A stretch of DNA of 64,000 nucleotides from Venturia oleaginea (GCA_013176395.1 JABMLP010000015.1:1364001-1428000), one strand, 5' to 3'. Shown: positions 22,457-33,060, counted from the first letter of the stretch. Translations and numbers: made by a program. The notes: generated by a model not told the origin, from the sequence alone.

Positions 22457-24305
22457 ACGTGTTCCACCACCGAGCTGGTCAACCCAACGAACTGGTCAAA
22501 AAGGCTTGGCACGACCAACTCATGTTACGACTCTTCAATTTAATCGCTATTAACAATAGATTCTAAGTCTGTCGTGCTCCTATCTGATTCAGATGATATC
22601 TCGATATCTTTTTTACAAGTTCGCGCATTATGCCCAGTTGCGCCGCAGTTCCTACAGCGCCGTTGAGTTGGTCGGGCTATTTCTTGACCACCACTACCAC
22701 GAGCCTTCTTTGATCCCTGAGGCGCGACAGACGCCTCAGCTGCTACCTGCGCTGCTACAGTCCCATACTCTATAGTACCACCTTGCTGGATCCACTTCCT
22801 TTTGCGCGATCTTCGCTTTGTCATTACTGCCAATTGCTCTTCAAGCTCGCGGTTGCGCGCAACAAGTAGAGCGTTTTGGTGTAGCATCAATTCAGCGCCC
22901 TTGACAAGCTGGGAAAAGCCTGCCTGCGCAGTAACTGGTGACCGAGTAAAGGACTCGCTTACGAGCTTGGATTGGGATCCAAATTCAAGAGTATTGCTTG
23001 GAGTCTTCGACTGCCACGGCATCTCCTGCGGTGGGGGTGCTGGTGGGGTACGTAGCCGTACTTCAAGGCGATCCAATACCACCTCCGCGTTGATAGGGAC
23101 TAGCCCTACCATCTCAAAAGCCTTTCGACAGTTCTCTTCTGTAAACACGTCGAAAAACGCGTCGTTGAAGGCTGGGAGGAAGCCTTCTTTGTTGATATGG
23201 TAGACGCGTCGGCGTGCCAAGTCTCGAACTCGTTGAGAGTACTTGCACTTCAACGGCGAGAAGCAGACCACATCAAGCCTCTGGAGGATATGCGATGAAT
23301 GAGGTGGCATACAGAGCGTTATGATCTTATGTTCGAGGCAGTAGTCCTTGAAATCCTGGTTGAGATGGCTCTCATGGCCGTCCAAGATGAGCAGCCTGTA
23401 CCCCCCCACTTGACGCGCCTTTGTATACGCGTCAAAGTGCTTCAACCACTCAAGACCAAGCGCGTTGTTTGTCCAGCCGTTCTCAGAGACCGAGAGCTTC
23501 CAATTCCGTGGTATATCTGCCTCCTCATACCACGCAGAGATGTGAACGCGTCCTTTGTAGATAATGAATGGCGGGGTCACATACCCAGCGGCGCAGATGC
23601 TCTGGATAACTGTAACCCACTCGCGATCGCCTGGCTGGATCAAATTAGGCCGTGTACGTCTTTCAGAAGCTGTGACGACCTTCATTGACCCAATAACGCC
23701 CATCTGGAAGCCAATCTCGTCAAAGTTGTGCGTATCCTCGTCGTGGATGCCGTACTTTGCCTTAGTGTCTGCAACGAGCTTGAACCACGCGCCAATAATC
23801 TCTGGATCTTCCTGTAGTATCCTCTGCCTATCCTTAGCTCGATTGAAGGCCATCTTGAGCTCATCTGAGCGCGTAACGAACCTCTCAGGCCAGTTTTTCC
23901 CTACTGGCTCTCCACCGCGTTCACCTAGTAGTTTATCCGCCATATCTGCCACCTCACACAGCCGGGGCGCGAATCCTCGCGAATCGAGGTCGAGGATGTA
24001 TTGGAAAATTGTCTGCTCTTCAGTCGTAGTGAGCTTGTGTTGGGCGTTGCGAGTATCTAGGCGATACGTGATTCCGTTGTATCGGCTAGTCAATGTTGAA
24101 GGAGGTACATCAAACGCTTCAGCAGCGCGCCGGAGGCTTCGGAATTGGTGGGTGTTATAGGCAGAAAGGGCAAGCTGAATTCTGCCTTCTCTGTTAGATA
24201 ATTGCGCATTTTGTTGTTGAGACATATCGTGTTAATGAGGGAGTTGGTCGTCTTGGCAGAAACTGACCAGCTCGGTGGGTTGACTAGCTCAGTGGTGGAA
24301 CACGT
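22457..24305 (-). mobile_element. pogo/Fot1-type DNA transposon with long terminal inverted repeats
   Basis: Terminal inverted repeats of about 60 bp: left 22457-22521, right 24241-24305. Both begin ACGTGTTCCACCAC, followed by a repeated GAGCTGGTCA-type motif, and end near GACGACCAACTC. The single gene lies between them on the minus strand. TA follows the right end (24306-24307) but GA precedes the left, so the expected TA duplication is not intact. Confidence 0.85.
22540..24225 (-). CDS. pogo-like transposase with C-terminal zinc knuckle
   Basis: Uninterrupted frame of 561 residues from ATG 24225. An N-terminal HTH (psq-like, residues 10-60) is followed by a CENP-B-like second DNA-binding domain to about 130. 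The DDE domain shows its acidic residues in HNFDEIGFQMG, LLILDGHESH and HILQRLDVVCFSPLK. A Lys/Arg-rich helix and a CCHC zinc knuckle (CRNCGATGHNARTC, about residues 523-536) finish the protein. The third motif reads LQRLDVV where LQPLDVG is usual. Catalytic acids are present, so the copy may still be active or recently so. Confidence 0.9.
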   Translation of the reverse strand: MSQQQNAQLSNREGRIQLALSAYNTHQFRSLRRAAEAFDVPPSTLTSRYNGITYRLDTRNAQHKLTTTEEQTIFQYILDLDSRGFAPRLCEVADMADKLLGERGGEPVGKNWPERFVTRSDELKMAFNRAKDRQRILQEDPEIIGAWFKLVADTKAKYGIHDEDTHNFDEIGFQMGVIGSMKVVTASERRTRPNLIQPGDREWVTVIQSICAAGYVTPPFIIYKGRVHISAWYEEADIPRNWKLSVSENGWTNNALGLEWLKHFDAYTKARQVGGYRLLILDGHESHLNQDFKDYCLEHKIITLCMPPHSSHILQRLDVVCFSPLKCKYSQRVRDLARRRVYHINKEGFLPAFNDAFFDVFTEENCRKAFEMVGLVPINAEVVLDRLEVRLRTPPAPPPQEMPWQSKTPSNTLEFGSQSKLVSESFTRSPVTAQAGFSQLVKGAELMLHQNALLVARNRELEEQLAVMTKRRSRKRKWIQQGGTIEYGTVAAQVAAEASVAPQGSKKARGSGGQEIARPTQRRCRNCGATGHNARTCKKDIEISSESDRSTTDLESIVNSD

Positions 24306-24378
24306 TACCCTTTCTTACCACTTTAATATTCTACGACTCCCAAGAGTCAGTGTTCGTTCTCTATCAACTTTCAAACCT

Positions 24379-24446
24379 GGATCGATATCTATAAATTTCT
24401 GGCAAAGTCGTTTGTCAGATTGCCAGAAATTTATGGATATCGATCT
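24379..24446. repeat. Hairpin element copy C (best preserved)
   Basis: Left arm 24379-24405, 14-nt loop 24406-24419, right arm 24420-24446. Arms pair at about 25 of 27 positions; the loop is flanked by TTTCTGGCAA and TTGCCAGAAA, and the outer ends carry GATCGATATC and GATATCGATC. Lies 73 bp outside the pogo transposon. Confidence 0.85.
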
Positions 24447-24589
24447 GGATATGAGAGTGTTGTACAAAAGTAAATTAGCTCGTTATTGGTAAACATGAGC
24501 TGACTGACCGACAACGGAAAATCTCTTATTGCTGGCTTGCTATTGTAAATTGACCTCTTTCGAGTTAGAAGCATCCGGAGTTGCCATAT

Positions 24590-25042
24590 AAGAACCCTTC
24601 CCCTCTCTTTTTCAACTCTACAACCAACTCACACACACACTCCTACAAGCCCCCAATTCGGCTACGAGCCACCAAAATCGAGTGCATTTCGATATGCTCC
24701 CACCTCTGCACACCCAACATTCTCTCCAACCCTAGAAATCAGCCACCAATCATCCCACGAACATCAATTGAAATTGGTTGGAACCCTAGCACTCCTCCAC
24801 GGCCACCGAAGATTTGCTCGCCTTCTCGCATCAGGATCAAGGAAGTTGGGGTGAGAGAGAGGAATTTGAAGAGAAAGGCTGATGAGCTGAAGGAGAGGGA
24901 GAACGAGATTGAGGCGAGAGAAGGGTGGGTGAGGGCTCGAGAGGTGAAGTTGGGCAAGTAGGAGGAGGCTGTGAAGGTGGAGGAACGTTTGTTGGAGTTG
25001 AAGAAGGGGATTTTGGAGTTGGAGGAGAATGATAATGCTTGA
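24590..25042 (+). pseudogene. Coiled-coil relic
   Basis: A plus-strand frame without ATG ends in a strong charged helix (RKADELKERENEIEAREG). It stops at TAG 24959-24961, then continues in the same frame with more coiled coil (KVEERLLELKKGILELEE) to TGA about 25042. The stop again fits a Gln codon changed by C-to-T. Upstream coding seems to shift frame. Likely a broken gene. Confidence 0.4.
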
Positions 25043-25270
25043 AATTCTCACCACCAGCCATCGTGAGAGCTGTCCCAATCCCGGGGTAAAGCGGATGAGT
25101 TTATGTCAGATGCTGGTGGATTGCAATGGTGGTGGGATTCTTCGAGGCGCCCATGAACTACTGATGGGTCTTTGTTACTGAGCCAAGCTTAGAAGAGACT
25201 GCACGGAAGGCAGGGGTTAGCCATGATTTAATGATAGTCAACACATGCCTTGTGTAACATTCAGTTGTTC

Positions 25271-26296
25271 TCAAAAGATCTTGCTAAGCACACTCCTGAC
25301 TTCCGCAGGCTGCTCACTCTTCTCTCCGGCCTTACCTTTGCTCTTATGTATAACCTCCGTCTGTTTAAATGTGCTCTGTCCCTTTCTCTGCTTTCTCTTA
25401 GCAGTCTTCTCCGCGACAGGCAAGGCAACATCAGCCACCACCTCATCATCACCCTTATCCCTCCCCTTCCTCTTCTTCTCCATTCCATCCAACATCTTCG
25501 CTTGCTCCACATTCGCCAGAAACTCCCTCGTCTCTTTCCTGTCGACAGTAGCCTGGGCGCGCAACTTAGCAGCCCTCTCCGCATTCTGGTTTGCAATCTC
25601 CTCTGTCAATTGCCTCCATTTGAAATCGCCCAGAAACTTTAGACACCACACATCATCATGATAATAACCTCCCTTCTTCCCACCAATCGGTCGTGTATTT
25701 AATGTGTCCGCAGCAATTTCTGCCTCCTCTTTGTCCGAGAATTCCACCCAGCCGTCCAGAAAAGAACGCTTCTTATTTCCTCCCGATTTCACGCGCGATT
25801 TGTGTGACGTTGGATCTTCAGGCGTGAGGAATATGCGACCCAGTCCGGACGGCGCAAAAGGTGAGAGAAGGTTCTTCAGGGTATGCGGTTTCATAAACGG
25901 AGGGACGCGAGAGACATAGACAACACCTGATTTCGATGCCTTTTCCATAGATTTAGCGAGTTTGCGGGAGAGTTTTGATTTCTTGCGAGGTTCAGGAGGG
26001 TCATCGTGTATCGAGGTTGGCAGTTTGAATCGGTCTGCGTCTGCATCTTTTGGTACCGAAGCTACTTCTGTTTGTTCCTCTACCTTCTTCGACTTCTCCT
26101 TTTTTATAGAATTGGCGGGTTGTTCGTCCTCTGAGTCCTCATCTTCTGAATTGCTGTCGTCGACTTTCCTCCTCTTTGCGCTTCGTCCTGCAAAAGCCCT
26201 GTCTTTGCTCTCTTCAGCCAACTCAGAGTCATAGCCCTGGTCCTCGTCTTCACTCTCATCGGCAGCAATATATTCGTTTCGTTTCCGGGTCGTCAT
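25271..26296 (-). CDS. ESF2: Pre-rRNA processing protein Esf2 (ABT1 family)
   Basis: Nucleolar U3-associated factor for 18S rRNA processing; in yeast Esf2 binds RNA and stimulates the helicase Dbp8. Intronless, 341 residues from ATG 26296 (an in-frame TTG upstream is not a start). N-terminal third is acidic and Ser/Asp-rich with nuclear-localisation-like KRRK clusters. The RRM covers about residues 125-235: GVVYVSRVPPFMKPHTLKNL, then GRIFLTPED, the inserted basic loop, FLDGWVEFSDKEEAE and the family motif DDVWCLKFLGDFKWRQLTEE. The C-terminus is a Lys-rich helix. Tandem with the ATP25-like gene, 295 bp apart. Confidence 0.92.
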   Translation of the reverse strand: MTTRKRNEYIAADESEDEDQGYDSELAEESKDRAFAGRSAKRRKVDDSNSEDEDSEDEQPANSIKKEKSKKVEEQTEVASVPKDADADRFKLPTSIHDDPPEPRKKSKLSRKLAKSMEKASKSGVVYVSRVPPFMKPHTLKNLLSPFAPSGLGRIFLTPEDPTSHKSRVKSGGNKKRSFLDGWVEFSDKEEAEIAADTLNTRPIGGKKGGYYHDDVWCLKFLGDFKWRQLTEEIANQNAERAAKLRAQATVDRKETREFLANVEQAKMLDGMEKKRKGRDKGDDEVVADVALPVAEKTAKRKQRKGQSTFKQTEVIHKSKGKAGEKSEQPAEVRSVLSKIF

Positions 26297-26591
26297 CGTG
26301 TTGTGGTGGAAAATGTTAGGATTCAAGATCGCCTTGAGAAAAGTTTTAAGTTCGGAGTTTGAGATTTTGGGTCAATCACATCATGTGACAGCGTTCAGTT
26401 CTCGCGGTTTAACAATTCTTTGCGTGTCGATATACTTGGAAATCATGTAGCGTGATCCATTTGTTTGGATGACTCTATTCTTCGTTGCTATCATAGTCAC
26501 AAAAGTTGGTCACAGAACTTGTATGCAGTTGCCTTTACTATTTGAAAGCAAAGAACGTATTAGGTTGTATGCCGATTTAAAATTGAGAACA

Positions 26592-27905
26592 TCAACTTGC
26601 TCTGGCTTCTTCGGCCTTCACGTTCCTAAGATTCCAGTCACCTATGTCACCTTTTTGTGGCCCATCAATAGAGCCAGGCTCGACAACCGTGGCAGTCCCA
26701 GCCTCGAGCGCAGCCTCAAATTGCTCCTCGCCCTCCTGCCTATAGCTCTGTCTCCTGATATTTCTACCGAGCATGGTATTCCACAATCCTTCAAGATCAA
26801 GCTCCTCGCGTTTCTCTTCCGTCAACATCTGCACCACAATTGTAACCTTGTTCGTCTCAGCACCAAAGCCGACGAAGCCCTTGATAGGCCTGACCTCCTT
26901 CGCCATCCCCTCCGCTGGTTCGACTTGCCCAGCGTGGACGCAGACCCAGCCAGTTCTGATGCCATCATCTACATCCTCAGGAGAGACAACACCAGCATTG
27001 GCCATAAGCTTCGCCCGACGGTTCTTCCTTCGCATCTTGAGCTTGAGCTCGTTTCTGCCTAAAAGTCCATCCGCGTATGGCCTCAATTTGTGATTTGTTC
27101 GCAAATGGCGGCAAAAACGATCTGCTGAGACGTGAAGATGTTTCTCACTTCTGGCTGTTCCAACGATCATTAGGAGATTTGCGCCAAGTGCAGGTGGAGG
27201 GTCGAGGGCCCGCAGATCAAGAAGTCTGAGGTAGTCTAGACCAATATCGACGGATAGGTGTTCAAGGATCGCGGCCAACTCTGGTGGCGATTCGGAAGGC
27301 ATTTCTGGAAGCTTTTGCTTTTCGGCCATGGGATGGTCCACGTCGAGTTGTCGTTTGGGTTGTTGGACTTGCAAGTACCATGGGATATCTGGGTTTAATT
27401 GTTCTGGTATAACATGAGCCAGCCCAGACGACGCAGGATGTGATTCTAGAGTATCCTCCAATGCTTCCTCCTCGACAGTGTCTTCCTTCTCCCGACCCTT
27501 GCGCGTTGTCCTATGAGGCAAGCTCACCTCTTCTTTAAAGGCTCCTTGAGTTTTCGGAGGCTGCTGAAAGGCTGGAGTTGAGCTGGGAGCTCTTCTTTTC
27601 GAGTCGTCAAACAAATCTGCCTCGAACTCGGATAAAGCGTCTTCCATATTCTCCTGCACCTTAGCCGCAACTCGCAGGGACTTCATGGTCGTTTTTTCAG
27701 TGGTTATGGTAGCTGCTGATCTGCCTCTTGTTCGGTCTCCCTTAGGTTCTCCTGGGTTGTCTGATGGCTTTTGTGAGAATGATCGTATCGAAGTTGAAGA
27801 TTGTGGCAATTCGATGCCTGATACCGCAGAGAGGGCGCCGTAAAGTGATGAACGGCAGCTGGTACAGGACCAAAACGGTCGAGAGAGAGATCGGACAGCA
27901 GCCAT
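26592..27905 (-). CDS. ATP25: ATP25-like mitochondrial protein (RsfS domain)
   Basis: Mitochondrial protein with a ribosomal-silencing-factor RsfS/Iojap-type domain; in yeast the Atp25 precursor is needed for ATP synthase subunit 9 expression. Single exon, 437 residues from ATG 27905, the first ATG, which gives an Arg/Ser-rich presequence. Long disordered region to about residue 180. RsfS-like domain about 215-390: DIGLDYLRLLDLRALDPPPA, MIVGTARSEKHLHVSADRFC, GWVCVHAGQV and VVQMLTEEKREELDLEGLW. The C-terminal mRNA-stability half known from the yeast protein is absent; the frame ends about 45 residues after the domain. Either a shorter fungal form or a separately encoded half. Confidence 0.8.
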   Translation of the reverse strand: MAAVRSLSRPFWSCTSCRSSLYGALSAVSGIELPQSSTSIRSFSQKPSDNPGEPKGDRTRGRSAATITTEKTTMKSLRVAAKVQENMEDALSEFEADLFDDSKRRAPSSTPAFQQPPKTQGAFKEEVSLPHRTTRKGREKEDTVEEEALEDTLESHPASSGLAHVIPEQLNPDIPWYLQVQQPKRQLDVDHPMAEKQKLPEMPSESPPELAAILEHLSVDIGLDYLRLLDLRALDPPPALGANLLMIVGTARSEKHLHVSADRFCRHLRTNHKLRPYADGLLGRNELKLKMRRKNRRAKLMANAGVVSPEDVDDGIRTGWVCVHAGQVEPAEGMAKEVRPIKGFVGFGAETNKVTIVVQMLTEEKREELDLEGLWNTMLGRNIRRQSYRQEGEEQFEAALEAGTATVVEPGSIDGPQKGDIGDWNLRNVKAEEARAS

Positions 27906-28681
27906 GGTGATTGTGGCGGGCAATTGAGTGAGGAGAGCGAATCGTGCATTCGAGAAAGTTGTGATGCTATTTTGGGTCAATCAGTACATAGAAGTACGTG
28001 ACTCAGCGACGCTAGCTGAAAATTACGAGGTTCATCTCGTTTGCTCTCAACCTTCAATCTCGCGTTCCCCAACTCCAGTTCCAGCTCCTACCATGCAACT
28101 CACGAACAGCGTTTATAGAAAATGGTTCATCTTGTTCACGATGTATGGCAGCTCCTCGCTGATCTTCATATGAACACTTCGTAGAACCTCTCTTCGTAGT
28201 GAGTTTTTGATCTTGCAGGTGTGACAGAGTCACTCGACTTTAACGTCATAAGTGCCAACAGTTGGTGTTGCAAAGTAGGAAAGGGCAAAGTGGAGGCGTT
28301 AGTGTTATGATCACAGGTAAGTATACCTTAACCACTTAATAGAACGAGCATTAACACTATCTAGCAATGTCTTCATATCTCCCAGTTGATCTCCTAGCAT
28401 TGTAAATTACCTGGGATATTTAAATATTGTCATCGGGTCTCGAGTAAGGCAATGGCTCCTAGCAATGCCGCTCTTGCTTTCAGAGAATCTATGACACACC
28501 TGATGACAGGCTCATCTAGTACATCAATTCATTTCCCAAATAGAATTGGTTAAGGAACGGGCTGATACGGCCATATCGTTGTCACGTTGAAATAAGTCTA
28601 CAAAATAGATTTTAACCTTCTTTCCATGGTCTCTGTGCAAGCCAACAGTTGAACGCCAAATAATCCCTATCAATAATCCCT
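27906..28681. other. Intergenic, no gene found
   Basis: Upstream region of the ATP25-like gene and 3' region of the next gene. No coding segment or RNA gene recognised. Confidence 0.4.
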
Positions 28682-30259
28682 CTAAATCTTCGGCCATTCG
28701 CCAGGAACGTGGGTACTTCTCCTCTCAGCCTTCCTATTCTTCTCCTCTTTCGCCCGCCTCTCCTCAATATCTTCCTCCAACTCCCGTGGATGAACATCTT
28801 CTGTGAAAGTTAGCTGCAGTATTCCATGGTCAGTATTGATAGTGAACACACCTGTAGCAGTTATAAACGACTCCACCGAACCCACAACATCAGCTTCAAC
28901 TTTCACCATCGCGACTGTCTTCTTTCTAACCCTAATCTGCTTACATCGATGACACCTCCACCTCTCCATCTCCCCTTCTACCATCTCTTCAACACAAGGC
29001 TTTTCACCCCAGAAGGTCTTATACTTGTCTTTATCATCCCACCAAAGTCCCCCACATTTCCCACAACACGCCTCGTCATCTTCCCAGCCGATTCCGTCTT
29101 CGTAGTCTTCTATCACATCACCCTCGTGCTTAATTTGGGCTTTGGGCGTAGCCTCATCGGGAACGACATAGCCACGCAAATCATCAGAAAGGCTTGAGCT
29201 ACCATTGATCGGTACCTCAGTAATAGAGTTGGCGGGCGGGAGACTAACCGCAAGCTCAGTGGCGGGCGTGACTGGGAGATCAAGATCATTCGAATCGTGA
29301 TGGGTAGGTGACTCGATATCGGCATTCGTGGTACGAAGGCTCAAAGTGCGCCCAGTGGAAGCAGCGATTGGGAGAATAAACTCGCTTCCAAAGTTGCCAG
29401 AGAAGTAAGGTCGTGTGACAGGCTTATCATCGAGCTCAGCAGGGCTAGGATCATTGAGGGGTGTCTCTTTTGGTGTTTTCCTAGTTGGACCTACGAAGTT
29501 GCGCAATGGAAGATAAATTTGACTGTATGCCATTCTTGCTGCACTCGGTAAATGGCGATTCGAGAATTTGCGTTCCGAAATATCGTCTTCGTTGAACGCG
29601 GTTTCTAATGGTCCTGGTGGATGGTAGCTAGAAAATCTACGCATAGAGGGACCAACTTCGTTGGACATGGTCTCTGCTGAAACTGGGGAATGGTGAGGAG
29701 GAACATCCTGGTTGAAAACGGTTTCTGTTGGGCCTGACACGTGGCGGAAGGTGGTTATCGTAGGACTGAAGGGCGCGTCTGGAGAGTTTCTTCGTGGCAG
29801 ATTAGGCTCGCTCCTTCTCAAGCCAGTACGACTTTCTGTGGGGTTGGAACCAAGATCGTACATCGAATGCTTCGCAGCATGATTACAAACGAGGCCTACA
29901 GGGCTTGGCTCGTCGTGCCAAAAATCACAGTGACGATCGCTATTGTAGGTTGAGTGATCTGCGGGGAACTTAGAACTGACGGATGAGTTGAGAAATATGG
30001 TATCTGAACTTTGAGCTGAGCGTTTGAATGTAAGCTCGCTTTCTTTATTCGCCAGTGTCTTGTCCGAGTCTTTGCTCTCGGTAGCAGATGGGAGAGTCGA
30101 AATCCTAAAATTTGATGGTGAGAGAGTTTCTCCAGCCGATGATGCCTCCGCGACCTTAGACCAAGTCTCCTCCGGAGGATCCTTTTGTTGAGTCTTGCGA
30201 CTTCTGAATATCTGGCTGATGCTGAACCTTCTGCGGCGGGAACCAGGGGTCTTGAGCAT
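28682..30259 (-). CDS. Hypothetical protein with C-terminal Cys motifs, 525 aa
   Basis: Uninterrupted frame from ATG 30259 to TAG 28682. Residues 1-370 are Ser/Pro/Thr-rich and probably disordered, with a basic N-terminus (RRRRFSISQIFRSRK). From about residue 395 there is a compact region with two CxxC pairs (CCGKCGGLWWDDKDKY and RWRCHRCKQIRVRKK) spaced about 40 apart, a likely zinc-binding fold, followed by a beta-rich segment and a charged coiled tail ending GEWPKI. Function unknown; possibly a zinc-ribbon regulator. Confidence 0.65.
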   Translation of the reverse strand: MLKTPGSRRRRFSISQIFRSRKTQQKDPPEETWSKVAEASSAGETLSPSNFRISTLPSATESKDSDKTLANKESELTFKRSAQSSDTIFLNSSVSSKFPADHSTYNSDRHCDFWHDEPSPVGLVCNHAAKHSMYDLGSNPTESRTGLRRSEPNLPRRNSPDAPFSPTITTFRHVSGPTETVFNQDVPPHHSPVSAETMSNEVGPSMRRFSSYHPPGPLETAFNEDDISERKFSNRHLPSAARMAYSQIYLPLRNFVGPTRKTPKETPLNDPSPAELDDKPVTRPYFSGNFGSEFILPIAASTGRTLSLRTTNADIESPTHHDSNDLDLPVTPATELAVSLPPANSITEVPINGSSSLSDDLRGYVVPDEATPKAQIKHEGDVIEDYEDGIGWEDDEACCGKCGGLWWDDKDKYKTFWGEKPCVEEMVEGEMERWRCHRCKQIRVRKKTVAMVKVEADVVGSVESFITATGVFTINTDHGILQLTFTEDVHPRELEEDIEERRAKEEKNRKAERRSTHVPGEWPKI

Positions 30260-31987
30260 TGTGCAGGTATATTCTGTGGTAAACCTTAGGAGATGAACTG
30301 TGGAGGAGAACGGAGAAAGAAGAAACTGACATTATATAGCAACAGCGTCGGGTGGAGCTTATCTATGTATCTGCCTACAGTCAGTGACTAGCACGCGCAC
30401 AGCTTCTGACTGCATCGTATTCACACAATGGCATTTGACCATACTATATGTCGCAAGGTTATACACCATTACTCGCGCCATGTGTACCAGGTGCTGCAAC
30501 ATCAGTAACGCTTGACAGCGGATAGCTTTCAGTGGCGACCTTGATGTGAGGTGCACACCCCTCGTGACACTGCATCGATCGAGTAGGGCAACATCATTAC
30601 TAGTTGTGCATTCTTCTCAGTCAAGAACCAATCAATGACTTGATGGATCTTCCACAAACGTGGCCCGGGTGATGATTGTCCCGCAAGATGAACGTGAAGA
30701 GAGTCTTATCACTCGGGTCAAAATGCTGGCAACATCGCGCGTTGGGTGGGTATTCTTCGTGAAGAGAAATTTGGTTAAAGGAGAAGTTAGATCAGTAATT
30801 GAATACGAGAATGCTTACTTTATTCAGAGAACATGAAGGATAGCAGTTTGTCAGCCTAGGAACAGATTCTCGGAATGCGAGAGTCGATTAAATATACGTA
30901 CCTCTGCATCAGTGGAAATCTGTGTTTCTTGTCGGCACTTGACGAGCCCGATAAGTCTATGCCAAGGACTGTGAGTGGATGGTTCGTGAAGCGCATGCGC
31001 TAGAGCCTGAATGGCCGCCGAGCAACCGTGATGGAGTAGTACTTGTGAACAAAGGATATGATGTCCAGCGAGAATATCAAAAACGAGGAGAAATCTTGGT
31101 ACCATTAGAGAGCGGAAAATTGCATTCAACAGAGCTTGAAAGCCGTTGAATTCCTTCCTTCCACCGCAGTTTTTAAGCGCCAGGACCTTTTGGTGGAGGC
31201 GCTGAGCCGGCTGCTGGAGCTATGGGTCTCTTTCTCTGCTACAGCAGTCTATTCGGGATCCGCATCAGTCTTTACAGCCTTTGGCAATGGCTTACCCTGG
31301 GAAGCAGGGATGATGAACTCGGCTGAGTCTGATTAGCATGGGTTCTTGACGTACTCGAGATGCCATTCAGAACTGTGCCCTTTAGGATTACAAACCTTGA
31401 CGCTCATAATTCCAAGATTATGGCTTCAATTTTTGCAGTGTATCTTACTATGTAAAAAAGATCCTGATTGTGTTGGTAAAGTACTGAGAAAGGTCGTCTG
31501 AGTGGAGGTTCTAATAGCCCTATGGCACTCTATTGGGCATTTGAATAGATGTCCTCATTCAATCACGCTTTCGAGATGGGCACCAATCAAAAAGAAGGTT
31601 GATGTTGTAGAGATGGAGGTCTCAGCTGTGAGGTGTAGTTCTCGTCTCGAATTAGTGTCTAACCTCTTAAGAGATTAGCGGCGGGTAGCCACAGGCTAGT
31701 GTATTTGTTCCGGAACGCCCACTTGTCATCCATAAACGATACAAGTTCAACTACTAGACAGTCGTTTGTTGGAAAAGCAGTATTGGTCGTGTACTCTCTA
31801 AGCTCAGCCTGCGAAACTGATAACTTCACTCTTTGAGTCAAAAGCAGGCTCTCGGAAAGCAGCCTTCCCCATAGATCTATCCCTAACCATTGAATATCGG
31901 ATACCCGGACTTCATTTGGATATCAAGCCTGTTAGTGGACTACAAGAAGGTACAAGAAGGTCATTTACATCAATCTTTCTACGATAT
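30260..31987. other. Long intergenic, no gene found
   Basis: About 1.7 kb. Open segments at 30851-31129 and 31136-31336 lack ATG or motifs. No RNA gene recognised. Confidence 0.4.
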
Positions 31988-33060
31988 ATGGAATACTCTC
32001 CCAGCGCTTTTCTTAGCGCCGACAGAGAATCCTCAAACCCACCAACCGCAGATCTCATCATCCTCAACCAACCTCTTCAAGACTTCGAGACATTCAAAAG
32101 AATATGGAGTCACACCAGATACCGAATCTGTGCAGACGGTGGGGCAAACAGGCTTTATGATCTGTTTTCTGGACCCCCTGAAAAACATCGAGTAAAATTT
32201 GTAAGTTATCAAATCACTTTCATTCTTCACTATTAATTTCCTTGTGTCATGTCGTTCATATCTGCCTTTACTTGTCGTTGCGAACTTCAGCCGGACCAAA
32301 ATTCTTTACTTATGCTTCTTTCATTCTGAGGATAACATCGAGGGTACTCAATAATGAAATGCACATGAGACAATGTATGAAGATGCTCCCCATACACGAG
32401 ACTAATAAAGAACAGCTACCAAATCTAATCCACGGCGATCTCGATTCCCTTTCACCATCAATCTCAAATTTCTACTCGTCACAAGGTGTCAAAATCTCCA
32501 AAGACGAAGATCAATATAGCACCGACTTCCAAAAATGCATGAAAATACTCACAAACGGATATCCACCAGATTCTTCCTATGAAAAGCCAAACGCATCATC
32601 ATCATCATCATCATCAACAACCAGAACCACAGGCCTACCCTCTGCAGATGCGGGATACCACGACACAATAATCCTCTCCACCCTCGCCGGTCGCGTAGAC
32701 CAAGGCCTAGGCTTCCTCCACGAACTCCTCCGCGAATCCCTTCGAAAAACAAAATCTCCCGTCCGTCTCTGGCTCCTTTCAGAACAATCCCTAACTTTCC
32801 TCCTCCTCCCTGGGAAATCCACCATCAAATCCCTCTCTTCCACCGACGGCATCTTCACACAGAACATCGGTATCCTCCCCATCTACGGGAAAGCAATCAT
32901 TTCGACTTGGGGCCTAGAATGGGATGTTCAGGATTGGGAGACAGAGATGGGTGGGATGGTTAGTACGAGTAATCACGTGTTGGGAGATGAAGTTGTTGTT
33001 ATTACGGATCGGATTGTGCTGTTTACTATCGAACGGGTGAGGAGAGATGGGGGTGGGTAG
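31988..33060 (+). CDS. THI80: Thiamine pyrophosphokinase
   Basis: Transfers pyrophosphate from ATP to thiamine, making thiamine diphosphate in the cytosol. Exons 31988..32200 and 32416..33060 (intron 215 nt, GTAAGT...AACAG) give 285 residues. Catalytic-domain motifs: ICADGGANRLYD (residues about 45-56), LIHGDLDSLSP after the splice, and DQYSTDFQKCMKIL. The C-terminal thiamine-binding domain includes IILSTLAGRVDQGLGFLHEL and ends TIERVRRDGGG. A run of TCA repeats at about 32593-32615 inserts a poly-Ser loop. Convergent with the SET-domain gene. Confidence 0.92.

Noticed and set aside
23564..24160. Plus-strand open frame of 198 codons within the pogo element
   Set aside because: Antisense of the transposase and without known domain.
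25245..25661. Plus-strand open frame of 138 codons
   Set aside because: It is the antisense shadow of ESF2, whose RRM motifs are on the minus strand.
26297..26326. Upstream start for ESF2 at 26326
   Set aside because: The codon is TTG; the first ATG is at 26296.
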